Made by a program: the position numbers and the translations under genes | Assembly: GCA_964621645.1 (NCBI GenBank) | Contig: CAZUMH010000054.1 | Coordinates: 1 to 21,946, forward strand | From: CAZUMH01 sp964621645 | Lineage (GTDB): Bacteria; Zhuqueibacterota; QNDG01; JAGLOF01 | Direction: 5' to 3' | DNA: 21,946 bases | Shown here: positions 15,781 to 21,946 of the stretch, piece by piece | Layout: the number at the start of each line of letters is the position of its first letter | How positions within the stretch are numbered: position 1 is the stretch's first letter | The notes under the pieces: generated by a model | Seen by the model: the letters and a program-made list of their open reading frames with translations, nothing else | Told to the model about the DNA's origin: nothing | Database searches by the model: none

Positions 15781-15791
15781 GTTTCCTCCGT

Positions 15792-16568
15792 TTATTTTTT
15801 AAATTTTGCTTCTCTTTTTTCCAGAAATGCGCTCATCCCTTCCCTGGTCTCGCCTGATGCGAAACAGAGACCAAAAGCTTCCGCTTCGAAAGCGCTTCCC
15901 GTTTCCATATCCGCATCCATGGCACGATTGACGCACGATTTGACAAGCCGCACGGCCAGCGGTCCTTTTTGCTGTATCTGAGCTGCCAACTTGATAACCT
16001 CATCAAACAGAGTTTCAGGAGCGACAACCCGGTTCACCAGCCCGATCCCGAGAGCTGTATCTGCATCGATTATATCGGCGGTAAAGAGCAGCTCTTTTGC
16101 TTTCGACGGTCCCACCAGACGAGTCAGCCGCTGAGTGGCTGCAAATCCTGGAACAACCCCCAGATTTACTTCGGGCTGGCCGAATTTAGCTTTTTCCGAG
16201 GCCACTCTCAGATCACAGGCCATAGCCAGCTCACATCCACCGCCCAGGGCATAGCCGTTTACCGCTGCTATAAAAACTGTTTCCATCTGTTCAATGCGTC
16301 TGAAGGTTTTCTGTCCAAGCAGGGAAAACTGGCGCGATTGTTCTCCGTCCATATCCTTCATTTCGGCAATGTCCGCTCCAGCGACAAAGGCTTTCCCTTC
16401 ACCGGTTACAATGACAACGGAGACATCCGGCGAAGATTCGATCTTATCCAGCACCGTATTCATATCATGAAAAGTTGCCGTATTAAGAGCGTTAAGCGCT
16501 TCCGGCCGATTGAGACGCAAAATTCCTGTCTCATTGTTCTTTTTAAATGAGAGATTGGCAAGGTTCAT
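15792..16568 (-). CDS. crt: Enoyl-CoA hydratase / crotonase
   Basis: At 258 aa from ATG 16568, chosen because GGAGGT precedes it and the family N-terminus begins there; a longer frame reaching 16619 has no Shine-Dalgarno. Crotonase motifs are LNRPEALNALN, the oxyanion-hole segment AGADIAEM (63-70), GYALGGGCELAMACD with Glu113, and GQPEVNLGVVPG with Glu133. The two catalytic glutamates keep the 20-residue spacing of rat crotonase Glu144/Glu164. It would hydrate crotonyl-CoA to 3-hydroxybutyryl-CoA. It is the first gene of the beta-oxidation run, separated from the upstream ptb gene by the 286-bp gap, so a promoter for the long downstream run probably lies ahead of it (inference). Confidence 0.95.
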   Translation of the reverse strand: MNLANLSFKKNNETGILRLNRPEALNALNTATFHDMNTVLDKIESSPDVSVVIVTGEGKAFVAGADIAEMKDMDGEQSRQFSLLGQKTFRRIEQMETVFIAAVNGYALGGGCELAMACDLRVASEKAKFGQPEVNLGVVPGFAATQRLTRLVGPSKAKELLFTADIIDADTALGIGLVNRVVAPETLFDEVIKLAAQIQQKGPLAVRLVKSCVNRAMDADMETGSAFEAEAFGLCFASGETREGMSAFLEKREAKFKK

Positions 16569-16592
16569 GCGACCTCCAGTATTTGGATTACT

Positions 16593-16607
16593 CCGTGATA
16601 AACACGG
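16593..16607. repeat. Inverted repeat CCGTG-N5-CACGG just upstream of crt
   Basis: A perfect 5-bp inverted repeat with a 5-base loop sits about 25 bp upstream of the crt start codon, just ahead of its Shine-Dalgarno. It could be an operator or a small 5'-UTR hairpin. The stem is short, so chance is possible. Confidence 0.3.
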
Positions 16608-16660
16608 TATGTCTTTCAATCAGTTCAGCGAGTAAAAGATGTCCCGCAGAGCGGATTCAC

Positions 16661-16679
16661 CAACAGCCCGTCACTGTTG
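16661..16679. repeat. Inverted repeat CAACAG-N7-CTGTTG in the ptb-crt gap
   Basis: A perfect 6-bp inverted repeat with a 7-base GC-rich loop lies about 93 bp upstream of the crt start. No T-run follows on the minus strand, so it is not a standard intrinsic terminator. A regulator-binding site is possible. Confidence 0.3.
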
Positions 16680-16854
16680 TCTGGCGGGGAATTATGGAAT
16701 AGAACAGATTACTTACATCTTTTCAGTTACGGCTTTATATCCTGAGCGAAACATAATCTCCTTAAACGAGAAAATAAAGACTGACATATCTATTCAAATA
16801 ATCAGAAATCGATTGCCGGTTTTGTCGCATCAATCCTCTATCTCTGTCGGACCG

Positions 16855-17766
16855 CTACTGAGCTGCCAGACGTGCCGCCAGAGCAATGGAGTATAATTTG
16901 GAATTATCACTGTCACCGCGCGAGGTCAATATGACCGGAGCGGAGGTGCCGCAAACGATCGAAGCAACCTTGGCATGGGCCAGAAGCGTCGAAGTCTTGT
17001 AAAAGGTATTGGCCGTTTCTATATTGGGAAAAACGAGGATATCCGACTCGCCGTTAATCAGGCTTTCCAGTCCTTTAAGTTTACAGATTCTGGGTGAAAG
17101 TGATACATCTAGAGCCAGCGGGCCGTCCACTATTACGCCGGTGATCTGTTTACGCTGGGCCATGGCGGTGATCACCGCTGCGTCAACTGAGGATTGGACC
17201 TTGAAACTGATGGATTCTGTTGCGGAAACCAGCGCCGCCTTCGGCATTTTATTACCTAGAGCGTTGGCGACTCTGGTGCAGTATTTCAAAATCTGAATCT
17301 TGTTCTCCAGATTCGGTGTGGGAATAATGGCTGCGTCCGCCACAATGAGCAGTTTCGGATAGGCGGGCAGTTCAATTACCCCGGCGTGGCTCAGCAGACC
17401 GTCCTTGGGCAGCAGGCCTTTCTCCTTATCAAGAATAAGCGACATATACGTCGCGGTTGTTATCAGTCCCTTCATCAGGATGCTGGCCTCGCCGCTCCTG
17501 ACCAGACGCAACGCCTCCTCAGTAGCTTCCAGCGCCTCACCACGATGTATTATATCAATATTCGAGAGATCTGCCTTGTTTTGCTTGGCTACCTTTTCGA
17601 TAGTTGCCTGATCGCCGACTAAAACCGCATCGATAATTTTCTCTTTAACCGCTTTGGATACGGCCAGGATTGTATCCGGATCCTGTCCAGCCGCCACGGA
17701 CAGCCGGTGATTTTTCTCACCTTTCACGATCTGTATCAGTTCTTCAAGATGTCTAATCGGTTTCAC
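16855..17766 (-). CDS. ptb: Phosphate butyryltransferase
   Basis: At 303 aa this belongs to the phosphate acetyl/butyryltransferase family and has the usual Ptb length. Visible segments are the N-terminal HLEELIQIVKG typical of Ptb, GEASILMKGLITTATYMSL, GLLSHAGVIELP, IVADAAIIPTPNLENK, TGVIVDGPLALDVSLSP and CGTSAPVILTSRGD, the last being the conserved phosphate/acyl-phosphate site region. It interconverts butyryl-CoA (or branched acyl-CoA) plus phosphate with acyl phosphate plus CoA. The start is GTG 17766 with GGAGG four bases upstream. It lies 16 bp after the second butyrate kinase. Together they form an ATP-yielding (or ATP-spending) acid/acyl-CoA exchange unit. Confidence 0.95.
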   Translation of the reverse strand: MKPIRHLEELIQIVKGEKNHRLSVAAGQDPDTILAVSKAVKEKIIDAVLVGDQATIEKVAKQNKADLSNIDIIHRGEALEATEEALRLVRSGEASILMKGLITTATYMSLILDKEKGLLPKDGLLSHAGVIELPAYPKLLIVADAAIIPTPNLENKIQILKYCTRVANALGNKMPKAALVSATESISFKVQSSVDAAVITAMAQRKQITGVIVDGPLALDVSLSPRICKLKGLESLINGESDILVFPNIETANTFYKTSTLLAHAKVASIVCGTSAPVILTSRGDSDNSKLYSIALAARLAAQ

Positions 17767-17782
17767 GCTTCCTCCGTACTTC

Positions 17783-18850
17783 TCAGTATATCTCTGCTTC
17801 TTCTTTTCCGTTAAGCACGCGCAGGGTTCCCGAGGCCAGTGCTTGCAGCTCTTCTTCTCCAGGGTAGATAATGATTGGAGCGATCCATTCTATATATTGC
17901 CGGATCAAAGACATCATTTTCTTGTTATAGGCAATGCCCCCCGTAAGCACTATCGCGTCCACTTCGCCTTTTAATACTGCAGCGTACATACCGATCTCTT
18001 TAGCGATCTGGTAGGCCATGGCTTTTTGATAGAAGGCTTCCTTCTCTCCTTCCCCTTCTTCAGCCTTTTCCTCCACCTGTACCATATCATTCGTTCCCAG
18101 GTAGGCAACCATCCCGCCTTCTCCTACCAGGGCCTTCTTCAACGCTTTTTCGCTGTACTTGCCGGAGTAACACAATTCGATTAGTTGTGCTGCCGGCACT
18201 CCCCCCGCCCGTTCCGGTGAGAAGGGTCCATCTCCGTTCAAGGCGTTGTTAACATCGATCACTCTGCCCCGCTGATGCGCTCCTACTGAAATGCCTCCAC
18301 CCAAATGGACAACTACCAGATTTACATCCGTGTAGGATTTTCCCAAATCCGCCGCCGCCTTGCGAGCCACGGCCTTTTGATTTAAGGCGTGAAAGATCGA
18401 GCGCCTCTCGAACAGGGGCGATCCTGATACCCGGGCCAGCGGCTCCATCTCATCCACCACCACCGGATCGACGATGAACGCCGGGATGCCCGCCTCCTGG
18501 CCGATGGCATAGGCGATGAGTCCTCCTAAATTGGAAGCGTGCTCTCCCCATGCTGCTTTTTTAAGGTCCGCCACCATCTTTTCATTGACACGATAGGTGC
18601 CACCCGGGATAGGACGCAGTAATCCTCCTCTTCCAACAACCGCATCCAGATCCTGAAGTGAAAATGAATGCTCCTTAAGGCTCTTGATGATCACATCTTC
18701 CCGGAACTGGTACTGATCGGCTATATGTTTAAATCCCGCCACTTCTTCCGCTGTATGACGGATCGTCTCTTCGAATACTTCGTCCTCGTCCCGGAAAAAT
18801 CCAACTTTAGTTGAGGTGGAACCTGGATTAACAGCGAGCATTGTTTTCAT
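17783..18850 (-). CDS. buk: Butyrate kinase, second copy
   Basis: At 355 aa this is a butyrate kinase of the acetokinase/ASKHA fold. N-terminal VNPGSTSTKVGFF, AVVGRGGLLRPIPGGTY, FVDP-like VDPVVVDEMEPLAR, the phosphate loop VVHLGGGISVGAH, GPFSPERAGG, and DAIVLTGGIAYN all match the family. It phosphorylates butyrate or isobutyrate with ATP, or makes ATP from acyl phosphate. The start at ATG 18850 has no clear Shine-Dalgarno. The 14-bp gap to the upstream kinase suggests translation by reinitiation. By eye it is only moderately similar (roughly half the residues) to the adjacent kinase, so it is an old paralogue rather than a recent duplicate, which leaves room for different acid preference. Confidence 0.95.
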   Translation of the reverse strand: MKTMLAVNPGSTSTKVGFFRDEDEVFEETIRHTAEEVAGFKHIADQYQFREDVIIKSLKEHSFSLQDLDAVVGRGGLLRPIPGGTYRVNEKMVADLKKAAWGEHASNLGGLIAYAIGQEAGIPAFIVDPVVVDEMEPLARVSGSPLFERRSIFHALNQKAVARKAAADLGKSYTDVNLVVVHLGGGISVGAHQRGRVIDVNNALNGDGPFSPERAGGVPAAQLIELCYSGKYSEKALKKALVGEGGMVAYLGTNDMVQVEEKAEEGEGEKEAFYQKAMAYQIAKEIGMYAAVLKGEVDAIVLTGGIAYNKKMMSLIRQYIEWIAPIIIYPGEEELQALASGTLRVLNGKEEAEIY

Positions 18851-18864
18851 TTTATTAGCATACT

Positions 18865-19938
18865 TTAATTATAATCTTTAGCGTTCTCTTCACCGTTTAG
18901 CACCCGCAGAGCACCCAGCGCCAGTGCTTCAAGTTCGTTTTCTCCTGGATAGACACGAACAGGTGCAATGAATTTCACCCGTTCTTCAATCCAGCCGCAG
19001 AGGATTTTCTGATGAGCCAATCCCCCGGTAAGCAGAATTGCATCCACTTTTCCGGACAATACTGTAGCCATGGCTCCTATCTCCTTGGCAATTTGATACG
19101 CCATCGCCTGGAAAACCTCCTTGGCCTTTTCGTCCCCTTGTTCTATTCTCTTCACCACCTCTCTGGCATCGTTGATTCCCAGATATGCAGTCAAACCTGC
19201 TTTGCCGACCAGCATCTTTTTCATCTCCAGGTAGGCATATTTGCCACTAAAACACAGTTTTGCCAGTGAACTTATGGGAAGTGATCCGGCCCTTTCCGGG
19301 GAGAAGGGGCCGCCTTCATTGGCATTATTGACATCGACAATTCGCCCGCCCTCCAGCGGACAGATTGAAATACCCCCCCCCAGATGTGCGACGATCAGGT
19401 TTAATCCGGAGAGAGGACGTCCAAGTTCCGCGGCGGCCATATGTGCAGTGGCCTTTACGTTCAGAGCATGGACCAGACTGCGACGTTCCAGTTCCGGCAG
19501 TCCGGAATAACGGGCCAACGGAATAAATTCATCCACCGAAACCGGATCGACGAAAAAGGCGGGGGCTTTCGCTTTGCGCGCAAGTTCATCGGCCAGCAGA
19601 GATCCGATATTGGAAATATGCTCTGCCTGTACCTTTCCTTGCTGGATATCCTGTATCAAGGTCTCATTTATCCGGTAGGTACCGCTCTCCAACGGTTTAA
19701 ACGGACCTCCTCTGCCTACTACCGCGTTCAAAGAAGACAAATCCACTTTCCGTTTCACAAGCAGTGCTTCGATGTCACTGCGGCGCATATCCAATTGATC
19801 GACGGCCCGCTCGTACTGCTGCAGCCGGGCACTGTCATAATCGATCGATTCATCCCAGATTTCTTCATTTCCCTGGTAGAGAGCGATCTTGGTAGAAGTA
19901 GATCCAGGGTTGATCACCAGAATCAGCGGTTTACTCAT
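18865..19938 (-). CDS. buk: Butyrate kinase, first copy
   Basis: At 357 aa, the same family as its neighbour: INPGSTSTKIALY at the N-terminus, AVVGRGGPFKPLESGTY, VDPVSVDEFIPLARYSG, the phosphate loop VAHLGGGISICPL, GPFSPERAGS, and DAILLTGGLAHQ. The ATG start overlaps the iorB stop as ATGA (19935-19938), so translation is coupled to iorB. This links the kinase to 2-oxoacid oxidation: IorAB makes acyl-CoA and CO2, Ptb makes acyl phosphate, and the kinase makes ATP. It could also run in the activating direction for butyrate or isobutyrate uptake. Specificity among butyrate, isobutyrate, branched or aryl acids cannot be read from the sequence. Confidence 0.95.
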   Translation of the reverse strand: MSKPLILVINPGSTSTKIALYQGNEEIWDESIDYDSARLQQYERAVDQLDMRRSDIEALLVKRKVDLSSLNAVVGRGGPFKPLESGTYRINETLIQDIQQGKVQAEHISNIGSLLADELARKAKAPAFFVDPVSVDEFIPLARYSGLPELERRSLVHALNVKATAHMAAAELGRPLSGLNLIVAHLGGGISICPLEGGRIVDVNNANEGGPFSPERAGSLPISSLAKLCFSGKYAYLEMKKMLVGKAGLTAYLGINDAREVVKRIEQGDEKAKEVFQAMAYQIAKEIGAMATVLSGKVDAILLTGGLAHQKILCGWIEERVKFIAPVRVYPGENELEALALGALRVLNGEENAKDYN

Positions 19939-20528
19939 TTCTGTTCCCTGCCCGTCCTGAATGCCTGCACGTTAATATCTTCGGTGCCTTTTGGGACGCG
20001 CTCTCGTAACACCTTCTCCCATATTTCTGTTGAAATAGACAGGCTTTGTGAGAGTACTCCCAGAAGTATTGTATTCACCAGGCGGGGATTACCGAGTTCC
20101 CTGGCCAGATCGGCCGCATCGACGACGATGACTTTATTAGTTCGTTTCTTCACCGCACTGATGGGATCAGCAGGATAATCGAAACCTTTCATGCTGGCGA
20201 TAGGCGGGAAAAGTTTGTAGGCGTTAATGATCATGGTACCGGAAGGCTTCAGAAAATGCACCCATCTCTGAGCCTCCGCCTGTTCAAAAGCCAAAATGAC
20301 ATCCGCCTCTCCCGTGGGAATAAGCGGACTGTATACTTTCTCGCCGAAGCGGACGTGGCTTGAGACGACTCCTCCACGCTGGGCCATGCCATGCACTTCA
20401 CTTTTCTTGGCATCCAGTCCGGCTTCTACCGTCACCGCGCTGAGTATGGCACTGGCTAGCAGCACTCCCTGTCCGCCTACTCCAACTATCAATACGTTCT
20501 GTGTATCTTTCATTGACTCCCTCGTCAT
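19935..20528 (-). CDS. iorB: Indolepyruvate ferredoxin oxidoreductase, beta (gamma-domain) subunit
   Basis: At 197 aa, this has the family start VLIVGVGGQGVLLASAIL, then SEVHGMAQRGGVVSSHVRFG and the ADVILAFEQAEAQR segment, matching IorB and the gamma domain of pyruvate:ferredoxin oxidoreductases. It pairs with IorA to oxidatively decarboxylate aryl (and in some cases branched) 2-oxoacids to acyl-CoA with reduction of ferredoxin. Its first ATG overlaps the iorA stop (ATGA, 20525-20528). A second ATG at 20513 gives the usual short N-terminus and is an alternative start. Its stop overlaps the first butyrate kinase start. Confidence 0.95.
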   Translation of the reverse strand: MTRESMKDTQNVLIVGVGGQGVLLASAILSAVTVEAGLDAKKSEVHGMAQRGGVVSSHVRFGEKVYSPLIPTGEADVILAFEQAEAQRWVHFLKPSGTMIINAYKLFPPIASMKGFDYPADPISAVKKRTNKVIVVDAADLARELGNPRLVNTILLGVLSQSLSISTEIWEKVLRERVPKGTEDINVQAFRTGREQK

Positions 20529-21946
20529 TCCTCATTTCTTCCGATTGCCCCGGTTGGGCATACCTGAGCACACACGGAACATCCGGTACAAAGCATGGGA
20601 TCGATGATGGTTTTCAACAATCCTTTTTCAGTTTTCTGGTCAGATTCACCGATAGCCGGACAGCTGACCTTGAAACATCTCTTGCATCCGATACACTTTT
20701 CAAGGTCGACCCAGAACGGCGTCTGTTTTACCTTCTTACGGTTTTCCTGCGGAAAGAGCGCGCAGGGTCGGGTGGTAATGACGACTGAAAGCTCATCGGA
20801 TTGCATCTCTTCTGAGAGGACTTTCTGGGTTTCTTCCAGGTCGTAGGGATCTACCCGACGGACTTTCTCTACACCGAGGGCGTTGCAGATTTTTTCAAGA
20901 TCAACCACGGCGGCCTGATTTCCCCTGATATCCTTACCGGAACCCGGATGCTGCTGTCCCCCGGTCATGGCGGTGATGCGGTTATCGGCAATGACCACCG
21001 TTATGCCGGCCTGCTCTGAAACCGCATTAAGGAGACCGGTCATGCCGGAATGGAGAAAAGTGGAATCACCAATAGTGGCGACAATGCCGCGTCCATCCTT
21101 GCGGGTAAGCGCCATGCCAACCGCAACACCGATGGAAGCTCCCATTTCGACACAGGTATCCCCTGCTTCAATAGGTGGCAGTACGCCAAGGGTATAGCAG
21201 CCAATATCGGTTGTTACCAGCGCTTTCAGTTTGTTCAGGGAATAATAAAGACCGCGATGGGGACATCCGGGACAGAAAATCGGTGGTCTGGGAATGACTT
21301 TTTCAGGAGCTGAAACCGCCTTCTTTTTACTCAAAACACCCGCTTCAATAAATCCATCTTCCACGCGTTCAGGAGAGAGTTCACCCAGATTGTCCCAGTA
21401 TTTCTTGCCTTCACAGTGAACTCCTTCAGCCTTCATCTGCTCTTCGATAAACGGTTCAAGTTCCTCCACCACGAAAAGGCGCTTTATGTCTGCGGCGAAT
21501 TTCTTTATTTTATTCATAGGAAGCGGGTAGGACATCCCCAGTTTCAAGACCGAGGCGTCAGGCATTACCTCCCGAACATACTGATAGGCCACGCCGTTGG
21601 TAATAATGCCGACATCAGGACTCTTCATTTCCAATACGTTAAGTTCTGTGGTTTCAGCGAATTCCCTGAGGGATTGCAGCCTCTGAACAGCCCAGGGATG
21701 GCGTTCTCTTCCGTGGGCCGGCAGCACCACGAATTTCTTCGGATCCCGCTTAAATCCCGCTACCGGATATTCTTTTCGTTTATCTAACGTAACCACAGTC
21801 TGGGAATGACAGATGCGAGTGGTCATGTGAAAAAGTACCGGAACGTCAAATCTGATACTGATATCCAGCCCGGCACCGACAAAGTCTTTCGCTTCCTGGC
21901 TGTCCGAGGGATCGAGACAAGGATACCCGGCGAATTTGGCATAATA
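20525..21946 (-). CDS. iorA: Indolepyruvate ferredoxin oxidoreductase, alpha subunit, 5' end cut by window edge
   Basis: The frame is open from the right edge (first visible residues YYAKFAGYPCLDPSDSQEA) to the stop at 20525, giving 473 visible residues. An ATG at 21826 is internal, not the start, since conserved IorA sequence continues upstream of it. Domains in order are the pyrimidine-binding domain end, a linker with IFCPGCPHRGLYYSL, the thiamine diphosphate domain with IGDSTFLHSG and ADNRITAMTGGQQHPGSG, and a C-terminal ferredoxin domain with CIGCKRCFKVSC and CTGCSVCAQVCP. Full IorA is about 590-640 aa, so perhaps 120-170 N-terminal residues are missing. It overlaps iorB by four bases. 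Substrates are usually indolepyruvate and phenylpyruvate; with Ptb and Buk beside it, use of other 2-oxoacids is possible. Confidence 0.96.
   Translation of the reverse strand, partial: YYAKFAGYPCLDPSDSQEAKDFVGAGLDISIRFDVPVLFHMTTRICHSQTVVTLDKRKEYPVAGFKRDPKKFVVLPAHGRERHPWAVQRLQSLREFAETTELNVLEMKSPDVGIITNGVAYQYVREVMPDASVLKLGMSYPLPMNKIKKFAADIKRLFVVEELEPFIEEQMKAEGVHCEGKKYWDNLGELSPERVEDGFIEAGVLSKKKAVSAPEKVIPRPPIFCPGCPHRGLYYSLNKLKALVTTDIGCYTLGVLPPIEAGDTCVEMGASIGVAVGMALTRKDGRGIVATIGDSTFLHSGMTGLLNAVSEQAGITVVIADNRITAMTGGQQHPGSGKDIRGNQAAVVDLEKICNALGVEKVRRVDPYDLEETQKVLSEEMQSDELSVVITTRPCALFPQENRKKVKQTPFWVDLEKCIGCKRCFKVSCPAIGESDQKTEKGLLKTIIDPMLCTGCSVCAQVCPTGAIGRNEE

Larger units (their letters stand above)
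16569..16854. other. 286-bp intergenic region between ptb and crt
   Basis: This is the largest non-coding stretch of the window. It carries two short inverted repeats (16593-16607 and 16661-16679) on the crt side and is AT-rich in its ptb-proximal half. I see no hairpin followed by a T-run that would make a convincing terminator after ptb, and no clear promoter. It is the likeliest place for the promoter of the crt-to-thiolase run. Confidence 0.6.

Noticed and set aside
16713..16754. 13-codon minus-strand ORF (MFRSGYKAVTEKM) with AAGGAG just ahead, possible leader peptide
   Set aside because: Spacing from the Shine-Dalgarno is only about three bases, there is no regulatory codon run, and no terminator or anti-terminator pairing is visible. 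Chance is the simplest explanation.
18865..19938. Acetate kinase instead of butyrate kinase
   Set aside because: The length (about 356 rather than about 400 aa), the NPGSTSTK start and the adjacent phosphate butyryltransferase all fit butyrate kinase.
19441..20178. Plus-strand open frame of 245 codons opposite buk and iorB
   Set aside because: It spans two well-supported minus-strand genes and their overlap and shows no protein-family features.
1..21946. CRISPR arrays, tRNA or rRNA genes, insertion sequences, prophage or defence genes
   Set aside because: The window is almost fully covered by metabolic genes on one strand. I saw no repeat arrays, transposase motifs or RNA gene structures.

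Overview
The window is a bacterial contig, probably a metagenome-assembled scaffold because it contains a 10-N gap at 906-915. All 18 genes lie on the minus strand, so transcription reads from high to low coordinates. Bacterial Shine-Dalgarno sites, several GTG starts and repeated ATGA stop/start overlaps point to long co-transcribed units. The content is strictly anaerobic: ferredoxin-dependent 2-oxoacid oxidoreductase, Etf, Hdr-type iron-sulfur flavoproteins, acyl-phosphate ATP coupling and B12 radical chemistry. This suggests a fermentative or syntrophic fatty-acid or amino-acid degrader. The phylum cannot be fixed from this sequence alone.

Layout from right (upstream) to left. (1) 21946-16855: iorA (cut by the window edge), iorB, two diverged butyrate kinases and phosphate butyryltransferase. 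This unit interconverts 2-oxoacids, acyl-CoA, acyl-phosphate and free acid plus ATP. (2) A 286-bp gap (16569-16854) with two inverted repeats, the largest non-coding stretch. (3) 16568-10766: a complete C4 beta-oxidation set of crotonase, a long 3-hydroxyacyl-CoA dehydrogenase, an SCP2/archaeal-type thiolase and two acyl-CoA dehydrogenases, one of them atypical. (4) 10734-5267: an electron-transfer set of a soluble HdrD-like CCG iron-sulfur protein, EtfB, EtfA, HdrA and MvhD. (5) 5263-1667: a B12 set of CobO-type adenosyltransferase, MeaB GTPase chaperone, and a two-subunit acyl-CoA mutase. Its active-site residues (Phe79, Gln197) match isobutyryl-CoA mutase rather than methylmalonyl-CoA mutase. 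(6) 1604-1: an archaeal-type HMG-CoA synthase (interrupted by the N gap) and a second thiolase cut by the left edge.

Read together, the genes spell a nearly self-contained route: isobutyrate or butyrate -> acyl phosphate -> acyl-CoA (Buk/Ptb); isobutyryl-CoA <-> butyryl-CoA (IcmAB with MeaB and CobO); butyryl-CoA -> crotonyl-CoA -> 3-hydroxybutyryl-CoA -> acetoacetyl-CoA -> 2 acetyl-CoA. Electrons from the dehydrogenase would pass through EtfAB to the HdrD-like protein and HdrA/MvhD. The direction (oxidation or synthesis) cannot be decided from sequence. The co-location of an isobutyryl-CoA mutase with a soluble Etf-Hdr electron module and two butyrate kinases is the most notable feature of the window.
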